The notes: generated from the sequence alone by a model not told the origin. Counted from the stretch's first letter, positions 1 through 6,340 are shown. The stretch is DNA of 12,224 nucleotides from Gammaproteobacteria bacterium (GCA_030625445.1 DAOUQU010000021.1:1-12224), one strand, 5' to 3'. Program-made: numbers and translations.

Positions 1-133
1 TGTATTCCGGGATCTTGATGTTGTATCCAGGCGTAGGTTCTTGAGCAAAAGAGATTGGTGTCATGATCGCGGCAGCAAGCACCGCCGTTACTGTAAACGC
101 AGCGGCATGGTGGATGGTTCTATTCAAATTCAT
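1..133 (-). CDS. Exported protein, N-terminal fragment (possibly DUF1254 family)
   Basis: This is the 5' end of a minus-strand gene that leaves the window at base 1; 44 codons are visible. The ATG at 133-131 follows a good ribosome binding site (AGAGGTG, about 6 nt upstream). The protein starts with a short basic stretch (MNLNRTIHH), then a hydrophobic Ala-rich segment (residues about 10-25), and ends in a likely signal peptidase I site after Ser-Phe-Ala at residue 30. It is therefore very probably secreted through Sec. The first mature residues (QEPTPGYNIKIPEY) resemble the start of DUF1254 proteins, which often begin with a similar Tyr-Asn-x-Lys-Ile-Pro-Glu stretch. That assignment is from memory of the family and rests on only 14 residues, so it is tentative. 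The signal peptide is much more certain than the family. Confidence 0.7.
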   Translation of the reverse strand, partial: MNLNRTIHHAAAFTVTAVLAAAIMTPISFAQEPTPGYNIKIPEY

Positions 134-628
134 TCGATTCACCTCTTTGATTTATCGGCTATTTGATATTTGGTTATCGGTTCTCAAGCCAGCTAACTCG
201 GATTCAATCTACCCAGCAGTCTGGCAAATCTTTATTTGGAAACACCACGTTTATGCGTCATGGCCATTTCCTTACTCTCTTTCCAGCAATCATTGTATCT
301 CAACACTGAAAGAAGATAACATAAACAAGAAACATCAAGTCACATGCTCATCAAAGAATTTAGATAATGGTGTTCACTGCATGGGCGAAATCCCTCAGGT
401 ACTATCGGAAACAGGGGGGTAGTCAGAGGGATCAGGCTGTTTTCTGTCCAGTCGCCGCAGCGGTGGGAGCTATCTTTCACAGGCGAGGCTCTAATGTCTG
501 CAATGAGTATGGACCGGCCATCGGCTGCACCCTTCAAAATCTGCTCAGTCCGCTGATTAAGCAATTGGCTGCAGTCGATTCAATCCATTATTGAGGAATG
601 CAATAGTGCAGGTTGTAAAGATAGCTAT
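134..628. other. Intergenic stretch without a supported gene
   Basis: This 495-bp gap lies between the exported-protein gene start and the 3' end of the GlxA-type regulator. Short open frames occur on both strands, but none has a ribosome binding site, a normal start or recognisable protein character. The part next to base 134 is AT-rich and probably carries the promoter of the exported protein. It contains the sequence CCGATAA twice (minus strand) just upstream of the ribosome binding site. I could not place a convincing -35/-10 pair. Confidence 0.5.
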
Positions 629-1591
629 TTATGAGTGATTCTGAGCAGCAAATCTGCGTTTAAATTCCTTTGGTGTCAGACCAATAATTTTGACAAAGAC
701 CTTTCTAAAAGCATTTACATCCTTGTATCCTACCTCTGATGAAATGTCATTGACCGGTGTGTTGCTTGCCTCCAAAAGTTCACACGCTTTTTGAATGCGT
801 ACCCGCTGTAGATATTGTACTGGCTTGAATCCCGTGGCATTGACAAAACGCCTCAAAAAGGTTCTTTCGGTGAGAAAACCCACTCCGGAAAGCGCTTTGA
901 CCGTCATAGGCTTTCCATAATTCAGCTGAATAGAATGCTGAACCTTTAGGATCACCTGGTCACCATGATCAAGCTTTGGTGAGAAAAATTTGTAATAGCG
1001 CTGTTCACGCGAGCCAGTATCTACAACCAAAAGCTTCCCCAGTTGCCGCATGACCTTTGCGTTGCCAAACTGTGCAACCAGCTCGAATCCCAAATCTATC
1101 CATGACATGGGGCCGCCAGTAGTAATGAGATCGCCATCATTGATCAGCAATTTGTTGGTGTCCAATTGAACGTCAGGGTATTTTTCCGAAAACTCTTTTT
1201 CAAGAAGCCAATGTATGGTGGCCATCCTGTTGCGCAGCAGTCCCGTCAAGGCAAGGATAAAAGCGCCGGCGCACACTGAGCAGATGATGCATCCAGCAGC
1301 ATGCTGTTTCAAGATCCATTTGAGCAGCTGCTGATCAGGGTTCGGGTAATAAGTTCCTTTCATATCCGGCGGGATAATGATGATCTGTAGCAAGGTTGGT
1401 TCCTCATTGCCGGTCTGTAAGTTCAGCCGAATGCTTTCGATGCTATACAGTTCTACTAAAAAATGCGTCTTGATTCTGTTCTGCCTGGAGATGTCGTTTG
1501 CCAGAGCAAACATCTCTGCAAGCCCCTGTGCAGCTGATTGCATGCAGCCGGGGTAGGTAACAATGCCGATTGATACACTCTCTCTTTGCAT
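629..1591 (-). CDS. GlxA-type AraC family transcriptional regulator
   Basis: A 320-residue two-domain regulator. Residues about 5-185 form a DJ-1/PfpI (class I amidotransferase-like) domain, with VTYPGC near the start and the nucleophile-elbow motif SVCAGAF (Cys107) followed by L..R.ATIHW, as is typical of the GlxA group. Residues about 215-315 form the AraC DNA-binding domain with two helix-turn-helix units; the second has the family pattern ISSEVGYKDVNAFRKVF, followed by GLTPKEFKRRF. In this family the DJ-1 domain is thought to sense a small molecule rather than act as an enzyme; the ligand here is unknown. The start at 1591 fits the conserved beginning of the domain but has no clear ribosome binding site. 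The gene is divergent from the metallo-hydrolase at 1689 with 97 bp between starts, so that hydrolase is the most obvious local target, along with the regulator itself. Confidence 0.93.
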   Translation of the reverse strand: MQRESVSIGIVTYPGCMQSAAQGLAEMFALANDISRQNRIKTHFLVELYSIESIRLNLQTGNEEPTLLQIIIIPPDMKGTYYPNPDQQLLKWILKQHAAGCIICSVCAGAFILALTGLLRNRMATIHWLLEKEFSEKYPDVQLDTNKLLINDGDLITTGGPMSWIDLGFELVAQFGNAKVMRQLGKLLVVDTGSREQRYYKFFSPKLDHGDQVILKVQHSIQLNYGKPMTVKALSGVGFLTERTFLRRFVNATGFKPVQYLQRVRIQKACELLEASNTPVNDISSEVGYKDVNAFRKVFVKIIGLTPKEFKRRFAAQNHS

Positions 1592-1688
1592 TTGTCGGTT
1601 TTGACCATGAATATGTCGTAATTGACTCTAGTGTAGAGCGCATCCATGGAAAATAATAGAGGGACTACTTCTGATTACCGGATATGCT

Positions 1689-2540
1689 ATGAAGATCCAA
1701 CACCTGCGAAACGCCACTACACTCATCACATTCGGGAAACACTGCCTGCTGGTTGATCCCATGTTCAGCGACCCCGGTGCGATACCCGGCTTTAAACTCT
1801 TTGGGGGTGGCCGCCGTGCGAATCCACTCGTGCCGCTGCCAGAAGAGACCGACTCGTCATTAACACATGTTACCGATGTGCTCATTACGCATGAGCACCC
1901 GGACCATATCGATATTCCAGCTATCAAGTGGATCAAGGATCACGGAATACCGGTGTGGGCAAGTAGTATCGACACACCAAACCTGTGCAAAAAACTGCCC
2001 AATGTTCAGGAAGTAAGAGATGGAGCCTTCGGTGCCAGAATAGAGATTATTCCCGCACAACATGGGCGCGGCATGCTGGGGTGGTTTATGGGGCCGGTCT
2101 CAGGCTTCTACCTGGCACATCCGGATGAACCGAGCCTCTATATCACATCGGACGCTGTACTGACTGATGATCTTCTGAGCAGTGTTGACAGACTTCATCC
2201 GGACATTATTATCGCACCCGCCGGTGCGGCAAACATCGGCGCAGGAAGCGATATTCTCTTCTCTGTAGAGGAGTTGGTGACTCTGATCAAAAGCACAAGT
2301 GGTGAGGTGATTTTGAATCACCTGGAAGCGATCGATCACTGCCCGACGACCCGTGACGAATTGAATCAGCGGATGGATGCGGAAGGACTGGGCGCACGGG
2401 TACACATCCCGAAAGATGGTGAACAGATGCATTTTGACCGTCCTGCGACATCACCATATACCCCTCCCGAAGAAAAGGCTTCAGCCAGCAGGCTTCCTGG
2501 TTTTCAGAAGTGGCTTACTGCAAAATTCGCGATGACGTGA
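1689..2540 (+). CDS. MBL-fold metallo-hydrolase (UlaG-like superfamily)
   Basis: A 283-residue cytoplasmic protein of the metallo-beta-lactamase fold, without a signal peptide. The strand LLVDPMF near residue 20 is followed by the metal-binding motif THEHPDHID (His68, His70, Asp72, His73). Further likely ligands are His125 (in PAQHGRG), Asp155 (in YITSDAV) and a His in NHLEAIDH (residues 210-217). The layout matches the UlaG-like/YtnP-like branch annotated as Zn-dependent hydrolases of unknown substrate. The sequence does not show which ester, lactone or phosphodiester it acts on. No Shine-Dalgarno sequence stands close to the ATG. It is divergent from the GlxA-type regulator and converges with the pirin gene, whose 3' end is 50 bp away. 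No terminator hairpin is evident in that gap. Confidence 0.9.
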   Translation: MKIQHLRNATTLITFGKHCLLVDPMFSDPGAIPGFKLFGGGRRANPLVPLPEETDSSLTHVTDVLITHEHPDHIDIPAIKWIKDHGIPVWASSIDTPNLCKKLPNVQEVRDGAFGARIEIIPAQHGRGMLGWFMGPVSGFYLAHPDEPSLYITSDAVLTDDLLSSVDRLHPDIIIAPAGAANIGAGSDILFSVEELVTLIKSTSGEVILNHLEAIDHCPTTRDELNQRMDAEGLGARVHIPKDGEQMHFDRPATSPYTPPEEKASASRLPGFQKWLTAKFAMT

Positions 2541-2590
2541 TGCTGTTGAATAGCGGGACAACTAGGAAATGGATGTTCAAGCCACGAAAT

Positions 2591-3268
2591 TCACTGGATC
2601 AATATCATTCCCAGTTTTGATATTGCATCGATGTGTAATCTATCACCTTCGAGCAAATCCCCTTTGGATACTCTGATGCCATTGGCTGTGGCCTCTCCTT
2701 CTGTAATCAGAGCAATAAATTGTTGATCACAATCCAATGTGCCGCCCGCCGAAATGTCTCCTGCCTTACATGTCATCTTATTATCAAAGCAGTCAGCACA
2801 CTCACCGCCCAGGAGTGTGGTCAACTCTCCCTCTTCAAGAGTGATGTTCTGATAGTCAGGGATCAATCCTTGCCTTGGCGGTAGAAACCAAATTTGCACA
2901 AATTCGGCCTTGCTGTCACCAGGATTCATTTCCGAGTGCTGCATACCAGTTCCCGCGCGTTGTACTTGCACGCCCGACGCGTTGATCACAGTACCATCAC
3001 CGAGAGTGCCGGCATGCGCAATGCTCCCGCTCAATACAACGGTAACAATATCTACATTGTCGTGTGGATGCAGAGGTGCGCCATCATGGGGTTTGAAGTG
3101 ACCGGTTGAAAGATAGATAAAATCCCCCAATCCATGACTGATATCCTTTCTGTTTACTGCGTCAGACATGAGTTTCGGACTAATCACCATCTGTTTTTCA
3201 ACGATACCGGCGAAACCACCCTGCGGAACATCGTCTCTATGGACGACACGAAGTTCATGTTTTTTCAT
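2591..3268 (-). CDS. Pirin family protein (cupin; YhhW-like)
   Basis: A 225-residue bicupin of the pirin family. The N-terminal cupin carries the typical metal site: His67 and His69 in PLHPHDNVDIVT, then His111 and Glu113 in GTGMQHSEMN. These correspond to the HxH...HxE ligands of human pirin and the E. coli quercetinase YhhW. The spacing, the V.SGSIAHAG strand after the first motif and the total length all fit the family. Bacterial pirins are iron-binding proteins; some have quercetin 2,3-dioxygenase activity and others act as redox-linked regulators, so the exact role is open. The start has a strong ribosome binding site (GGGGAGAG). The gene lies 30 bp downstream of the isochorismatase-like gene on the same strand and is very probably co-transcribed with it. 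A pirin next to an HxlR regulator points to quinone, electrophile or aromatic-compound stress. Confidence 0.93.
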   Translation of the reverse strand: MKKHELRVVHRDDVPQGGFAGIVEKQMVISPKLMSDAVNRKDISHGLGDFIYLSTGHFKPHDGAPLHPHDNVDIVTVVLSGSIAHAGTLGDGTVINASGVQVQRAGTGMQHSEMNPGDSKAEFVQIWFLPPRQGLIPDYQNITLEEGELTTLLGGECADCFDNKMTCKAGDISAGGTLDCDQQFIALITEGEATANGIRVSKGDLLEGDRLHIDAISKLGMILIQ

Positions 3269-3298
3269 CGCTTGACTCTCCCCTAGTGCTACACCTGC

Positions 3299-3928
3299 TC
3301 AATTGTTTGCGTTTGCTGATGCAAAGCTGGCCATGATATTTCCGTAAAAAGGAAGATGCTGCCTGAATAGCTCTGCGAGTTCACCACCGGTTGGATTTCG
3401 CCAGTCATTTTGCAGTTCTGCTGATACGGCCACCCAGGTCATTGGAATGACGCCGGCCTGAACCATTCTCAGGGTTGCGGTCTGCGCAACCAGTGGACTC
3501 CATGTGCCGGAGGCGTCAAGCACTGCATAGACATCGAATCCATCCTGAACCGCAGAGATTGCTGCAAAGGCCAGACAAACATCCGTTGAAACACCGGCCA
3601 TGATCAGTTTTTTACGTCCGCTGCTCTTCACTGTTTCCACGAATCCCTCGTGCTCCCAGGCATTGATCTGTCCGGGTCTATGAATGACAGGTGCATCCGG
3701 TAATATCTCGGCGATATCCGCAATCAGAGGACCGTTCGGCCCATTCGCTGCGCTGGTTGTGATCACTGACGGCAAGCCGAACATCTTGCCAATCTTTGCA
3801 AGTGCAATCAGGTTGTTTTTGAACTCAGGCTGGGTCAAGTCTGTAATCCCGTTTGATATTCCAGTCTGATGGTCTATCAACAATAAGGCTGCATTCTCTG
3901 GTGTAAGACGGTTGGTTGTGTTGCTCAT
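3299..3928 (-). CDS. Isochorismatase-like hydrolase, YcaC type
   Basis: A 209-residue cysteine hydrolase of the isochorismatase fold, closest in pattern to YcaC. Asp19 sits in ALLLIDHQTGI, and Cys118 lies in AGVSTDVCLAFAA, at the same sequence numbers as in E. coli YcaC as I remember it. The stretch HRPGQINAWEHEGF (residues 83-96) and YAVLDASGTWS are also typical. YcaC-like proteins have no firm physiological substrate and are usually called putative hydrolases or amidohydrolases, so calling it an isochorismatase proper would be wrong. An ACGGAGA ribosome binding site precedes the ATG. It is the first gene of an operon with pirin and is divergent from the HxlR gene, with a 112-bp shared promoter region containing a palindrome at 3958-3973. 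Confidence 0.9.
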   Translation of the reverse strand: MSNTTNRLTPENAALLLIDHQTGISNGITDLTQPEFKNNLIALAKIGKMFGLPSVITTSAANGPNGPLIADIAEILPDAPVIHRPGQINAWEHEGFVETVKSSGRKKLIMAGVSTDVCLAFAAISAVQDGFDVYAVLDASGTWSPLVAQTATLRMVQAGVIPMTWVAVSAELQNDWRNPTGGELAELFRQHLPFYGNIMASFASANANN

Positions 3929-3957
3929 AATCTTCTCCGTAGTTGGCTTTTACCCAA

Positions 3958-3973
3958 AGAATAGTGCTATTCT
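3958..3973. promoter_or_regulatory. Candidate HxlR operator (16-bp palindrome)
   Basis: AGAATAG and CTATTCT form perfect 7-bp arms around a 2-bp centre (TG). The site lies in the 112-bp region between the divergent YcaC-like and HxlR genes, 30 bp upstream of the YcaC-like start. On the minus strand it overlaps TAGAAT, a possible -10 element for the YcaC-pirin operon. Binding there would block RNA polymerase, in line with HxlR proteins that act as repressors. No transcription start is known, and the link to this regulator is inferred from position. Confidence 0.45.
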
Positions 3974-4040
3974 ACGAAAAAGTGAAGTACGCACATATTT
4001 ATTACATAGTATCCTTTTGTATACCATGGATTGAAATAGC

Positions 4041-4376
4041 ATGAGAGAAAAAGCAGAAAAGCAGGGGAATCACTACAACTGCCCGGTTGAGGCAACCATG
4101 GAAGTCATTGGTGGTAAATGGAAGGTGATCATTATTCACCACCTGCTGGATGGAACCAAACGTTTCAGCGAACTACGACGTCTGATACCGCAGGTAACCC
4201 AGAGAATGCTGACATCCCAGTTGCGCGAACTTGAAAGTGACGGCGCTGTACACCGTGAAGTCTATCCACAGGTTCCACCCAAGGTTGAGTACTCCCTGAC
4301 TAAACTGGGAAAAACCCTGGAACCAGTCCTTCTGGTTATGCATGACTGGGGCAATAACTTCATCGAAAGAAGCTGA
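4041..4376 (+). CDS. HxlR family winged-helix regulator (one-cysteine type)
   Basis: A 111-residue MarR/DUF24-type repressor-like protein. The family hallmark NCPVEATMEVIGGKWKV covers residues 13-29. Residues 43-65 hold the helix-turn-helix (FSELRRLIP, then TQRMLTSQLRELE as recognition helix), and residues about 70-87 form the wing (VHREVYPQVPPKVEYSLT). C-terminal helices follow for dimerisation. Cys14 is the conserved N-terminal cysteine that in YodB, HypR and QorR senses quinones, diamide or hypochlorite. It is the only cysteine in the chain, so a one-Cys mechanism (intersubunit disulfide or thiol adduct) would apply. The ribosome binding site is weak. It is divergent from the YcaC-like/pirin operon and very likely controls it. 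Confidence 0.93.
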   Translation: MREKAEKQGNHYNCPVEATMEVIGGKWKVIIIHHLLDGTKRFSELRRLIPQVTQRMLTSQLRELESDGAVHREVYPQVPPKVEYSLTKLGKTLEPVLLVMHDWGNNFIERS

Positions 4377-4531
4377 CAATGGAACACGGATTTAGTCTCG
4401 GTAACTGGCCATCACTGTAAAGATTTGAATGACCGGTCAATACTCAAGCGGTCATTGACGATTCCGGTAGAAATAACTCTACTCTGGCTTCCTTTTACCA
4501 CGTCAAATTTGGCGATTACCAAAAGAATCAC

Positions 4532-4560
4532 TCGATTTATTAGATGCATATAGATATTAT
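4532..4560 (+). promoter_or_regulatory. Candidate promoter of the cold-shock gene
   Basis: TCGATT (4532-4537) and TATTAT (4555-4560) are separated by 17 bp. The -10 matches the sigma-70 consensus at 5 of 6 positions, while the -35 matches at only 3. Transcription from here would start near 4567 and give a leader of about 185 nt, similar in scale to the long leader of E. coli cspA. Other weak -10-like hexamers exist in this AT-rich region, so the choice is uncertain. Confidence 0.3.
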
Positions 4561-4587
4561 CTGGTTATTACTGGACTGAGATATGCA

Positions 4588-4642
4588 GAACTGCCTATCT
4601 CGTTAACAGAGAAACTGCCTATCTCAGTTCACCGAGAAACTG
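4588..4642 (+). repeat. Tandem direct repeat in the cold-shock leader
   Basis: AACTGCCTATCTC occurs exactly at 4589-4601 and 4613-4625, a period of 24 bp. The linkers are also alike (GTTAACAGAG and AGTTCACCGAG). A third, partial copy begins with AACTG at 4638. The second copy ends in TATCTCAGT (4620-4628), which is a perfect complement of ACTGAGATA at 4575-4583, so the repeat units can compete for the same pairing partner. Confidence 0.7.
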
Positions 4643-4751
4643 TAGAATAAACTGTTATGTGTTTTAGTAGAACAATTTCACTTCCATATTCGACACGGTG
4701 AATCCGAATGTGTAAAGTTTAAAATTTCACCAATTATTTTGAGAATATATT

Positions 4752-4958
4752 ATGAGCAAAGGTACAGTAAAGTGGTTCGATGCAGCTAAAGGTTTTGGTT
4801 TTATTACTCCCGAAGATGGTAGTAAGGATCTTTTCGTTCATCATTCAGAAATTCAAAGTGGTGGAGATTACGCAACTCTTAATGACGGCCAAGCAGTAGA
4901 ATTTGAAGTTGGCCAAGGCCAGAAAGGTCCCTGTGCAAATAAAGTTGTTCCGCTTTAA
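4752..4958 (+). CDS. Cold-shock protein, CspA family
   Basis: A complete 68-residue single cold-shock domain. RNP1 is KGFGFI (residues 13-18) and RNP2 is LFVHH (27-31). The surface aromatics are in place: W8 and F9 in VKWFD, F15, F17, F28, H30 and Y40. The C-terminal strand pair GQAVEFEVGQGQKGPCANKV is standard. It binds single-stranded RNA or DNA as a chaperone and antiterminator. The sequence cannot tell whether this copy is cold-induced or constitutive. The codon use is more AT-rich than in the flanking genes, and the ribosome binding site is poor (TTTTGAG, 9 nt from the ATG). Together with the long structured leader, this suggests control at the RNA level. Confidence 0.97.
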   Translation: MSKGTVKWFDAAKGFGFITPEDGSKDLFVHHSEIQSGGDYATLNDGQAVEFEVGQGQKGPCANKVVPL

Positions 4959-4973
4959 GTTGTAAGTATCAAG

Positions 4974-5011
4974 GTGCTGTTTGGGACGCAGAAAGCTGCG
5001 CCCAAAAGCAC
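4974..5011 (+). terminator. Strong hairpin after the cold-shock gene, without a T-run
   Basis: GTGCT, TTTGGG and CGCAG (4974-4991) pair in order with CTGCG, CCCAAA and AGCAC (4996-5011) around an AAAG loop. Only two single-base bulges (G4979 and A4986) interrupt 16 base pairs. It lies 15 bp past the stop codon of the cold-shock gene, where a terminator is expected. The following bases (GGCGTTATCG) are not a U-tract, so it is either a terminator whose tail was lost at a recombination junction or an RNA-stabilising 3' hairpin. Confidence 0.5.
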
Positions 5012-5641
5012 GGCGTTATCGATATTCCATGATTGACCGCTGTGGAGGTATTCATTCTGGCCTCGATACTCGTCGTGCTGGCTTTCGAACTGGCCCTCAA
5101 TGCAATCACAAGAGAGGAAACCGAAGTTGCATCCAGTGGCATCGAGCTTGTTGTCATGCTGAGTGTATTAGTCATTAATATCCTGGTGACCAATTGGTAG
5201 CATAGGTGGGCGAATCGGCTGGATTCAGACATTCTGCGCGCGGACGCGACTCACACCTTTGCCGATGTCCTGATTACCAGCGTTGTCATCGGCGGCTGGC
5301 AATTATCCGCCATGGGTTATGTCTGGGTTGATCGGCTATGTGCCCTTGGCGTCTCTTTTCTGGTCTTTTATCTGGCGTACAATCTGTTTAGATGCGCTGT
5401 ACCGGTACTCCTGGATGAGTACGCCATTGATCCGGAGGAGTTAAGCAACACCATAAACAATGTTCATGGTGTAAAAAGCGCTTCCAGAATTCGTTCCCGG
5501 TGGATAGGGAAAACCCGTGCGATTGACCTGGTCATTTCGGTTGATCCGACACTCTCGATCGAGGAGTCTCATCGTATCGCTGACGAGATTGAATCTTTAA
5601 TTGAAGAGCGTTTTGACACTACTGATATTTCGATACATTAA
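5002..5641 (+). pseudogene. Decayed cation diffusion facilitator (CDF) transporter
   Basis: From 5033 the frame reads LTAVEVFILASILVV, a typical CDF membrane segment, and continues through VVMLSVLVINILVTNW to an in-frame TAG at 5198-5200. After the stop, the same frame continues as a standard CDF protein. DILRADATHTFADVLITS is the conserved helix 5 with its metal-site His and Asp. Helix 6 and the cytoplasmic domain (VPVLLDEYAIDPEEL..., then VHGVKSASRIRSR, IDLVISVDPTLSIEESHRIADEIE) follow to TAA at 5641. Intact relatives usually have an aromatic residue after NW, so one base change (TAC or TAT to TAG) explains the stop. The N-terminal half, including helices 1-2 and the first metal-site residues, is missing. 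A possible eroded piece (PKARRYRYS, from 5002) is in another frame, and that part overlaps the hairpin, so the left edge is uncertain. The open stretch from the ATG at 5312 encodes only the C-terminal domain. No function as a transporter is expected. Confidence 0.85.
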
Positions 5642-6028
5642 AGTGGGTGACCGCTGGCGACCGGTCTTTGAACGCTGCAGACCACACAATGCCTCGCCAT
5701 CACCGTAGCGGTTCAGTATGTCGCGGATCATTGGGGCGTCGATATTGATTAGGGTGGTATCGCCTAACCGGGCTTTCCAGAACTTCACCTTGCCGGTGAT
5801 ATTGTCCTTGCCGGTCCACTGGTCCAGATACTCATCGGCCAGTTGGTTAAATGTGATGGATGCGCCGGGAGAACCGAATGCGGCCATGGCGTCGCGGTCT
5901 TCCTCGATGCGCTTTGACCAAGTGCGGGCGTCTTTTTTCAGTCTGAAAGTTTTGGTTTTGATAACGCGGTTATTTTTGCGGATGATCGCTTTGAAAGAAC
6001 CGGCTTTGGTCTTGGTGATGGTTGCCAT
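5642..6028 (-). pseudogene. Truncated tyrosine-recombinase integrase, N-terminal part
   Basis: About 129 residues of a phage/island integrase remain. Residues 1-50 (MATITKTKAGSFKAIIRK..., then TFRLKKDARTWSKRIEEDRD) form the arm-site DNA-binding domain. Residues 57-129 (ITFNQLADEYLDQW, VKFWKARLGD, INIDAPMIRDIL) form the SAM-like core-binding domain. The familiar KTGRQRSP stretch near residues 121-128 is normally followed by the helix leading to the catalytic domain. Here the homology ends at about 5645 and the frame runs on for a few unrelated codons into the CDF remnant. The catalytic Arg-His-Arg-Tyr domain of roughly 200 residues is absent, so the protein cannot recombine DNA. The start is well supported (AGGAG, 8 nt before the ATG). 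It begins 123 bp from the 3' end of tRNA-Asn, on the same strand, which is the normal layout for a tRNA-integrated element. Confidence 0.88.
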
Positions 6029-6064
6029 TGCGGTAACTCCTGAAACACGTAAAAATCCGGCAAT

Positions 6065-6084
6065 GTACCTATTTAGTACCTATT
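6065..6084. repeat. Direct repeat upstream of the integrase remnant (candidate arm-type site)
   Basis: GTACCTATT occurs twice (6065-6073 and 6076-6084), separated by TA. The pair lies 37 bp upstream of the integrase start and 68 bp from the tRNA 3' end. Short direct repeats here are typical arm-type binding sites of the integrase or sites for an excisionase. The role is inferred from position and pattern only. Confidence 0.5.
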
Positions 6085-6120
6085 GCCACTTTTCAGCGTG
6101 TCTCAGTGCTACCTTACGGC

Positions 6121-6142
6121 CTGATTTCTTCCGTGAAATCAG
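6121..6142. repeat. Inverted repeat next to the tRNA 3' end
   Basis: CTGATTTC (6121-6128) and GAAATCAG (6135-6142) form a perfect 8-bp stem with a 6-nt loop, 9 bp from the tRNA 3' terminus. No T-run follows on either strand. It could end the tRNA transcript by a different route, help its 3' processing, or be part of the former attachment region. Confidence 0.45.
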
Positions 6143-6151
6143 TAACTTACT

Positions 6152-6227
6152 TGGCTCCTCGACCAGGGCTCGAACCTGGGACAAACGGATTAACAGTCCG
6201 TTGCTCTACCAACTGAGCTATCGAGGA
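6152..6227 (-). tRNA. tRNA-Asn (anticodon GTT)
   Basis: A 76-nt tRNA on the minus strand, including an encoded CCA (6152-6154). The acceptor arms TCCTCGA and TCGAGGA pair fully, with discriminator G. The D-arm is AGCTCAGTTGGTAGAGC. The anticodon stem ACGGA/TCCGT encloses CTGTTAA with anticodon GTT. The T-arm has the invariant GGTTCGAGCC. The discriminator and anticodon agree with bacterial asparagine tRNAs, and the gene is close to E. coli tRNA-Asn. It is the likely integration target of the neighbouring integrase, whose gene begins beyond the 3' end. The 3' half is intact, as expected when an island restores the gene on insertion. Confidence 0.97.
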
Positions 6228-6239
6228 ATAGAGAGCGGT

Positions 6240-6268
6240 ATAATAAGGATTCCAGTCAGAATGGTCAA
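6240..6268 (-). promoter_or_regulatory. Promoter of tRNA-Asn
   Basis: On the minus strand, TTGACC (6268-6263) and TATTAT (6245-6240) are separated by exactly 17 bp. The -35 matches 5 of 6 consensus bases and the -10 matches 5 of 6. The downstream sequence ACCGCTC is a GC-rich discriminator of the kind linked to stringent control of stable RNA promoters. Transcription should start near 6233, a few bases before the mature tRNA. Confidence 0.8.
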
Positions 6269-6340
6269 TCCCTGAGGTGAAATATATGCTGGCTATGGGC
6301 GTCTCCTAGTTGAAGAGGTTTCGTTCGTCGGTGTGATTTG

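Larger units (their letters stand above)
4377..4751. other. Intergenic region with the cold-shock gene leader
   Basis: This 375-bp stretch has no gene. The first part holds an inverted repeat downstream of the HxlR gene: AATGACCG at 4428-4435 and CGGTCATT at 4449-4456. It may mark the transcript end but has no T-run. The rest is AT-rich and leads into the cold-shock gene, with a candidate promoter at 4532-4560, tandem repeats at 4588-4642, and a further 6-bp inverted repeat (GGTGAA at 4697-4702, TTCACC at 4726-4731) just ahead of the start codon. Confidence 0.6.

Noticed and set aside
63..422. Open frame of 119 codons on the plus strand
   Set aside because: It runs antisense over a clear signal peptide gene (minus strand, start 133), has no ribosome binding site, and its product has no protein-like pattern.
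340..594. Short open frames on both strands in the 134-628 gap
   Set aside because: Neither has a usable ribosome binding site, the minus frame needs a TTG start, and neither resembles a known family. They overlap each other, so at most one could be real.
4588..4642. Reading the tandem repeats as a CRISPR array
   Set aside because: Only two full units exist, the repeat core is 13 bp, the linkers are similar rather than unique, and no cas genes are present.
5312..5641. A free-standing 109-residue gene
   Set aside because: It is the last part of the CDF frame, which continues upstream without interruption to the TAG at 5198. It is better described as part of the pseudogene, though residual translation is possible.
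5718..6275. 185-codon plus-strand frame
   Set aside because: It is antisense to the integrase remnant and runs through the whole tRNA-Asn gene, so it is a shadow.
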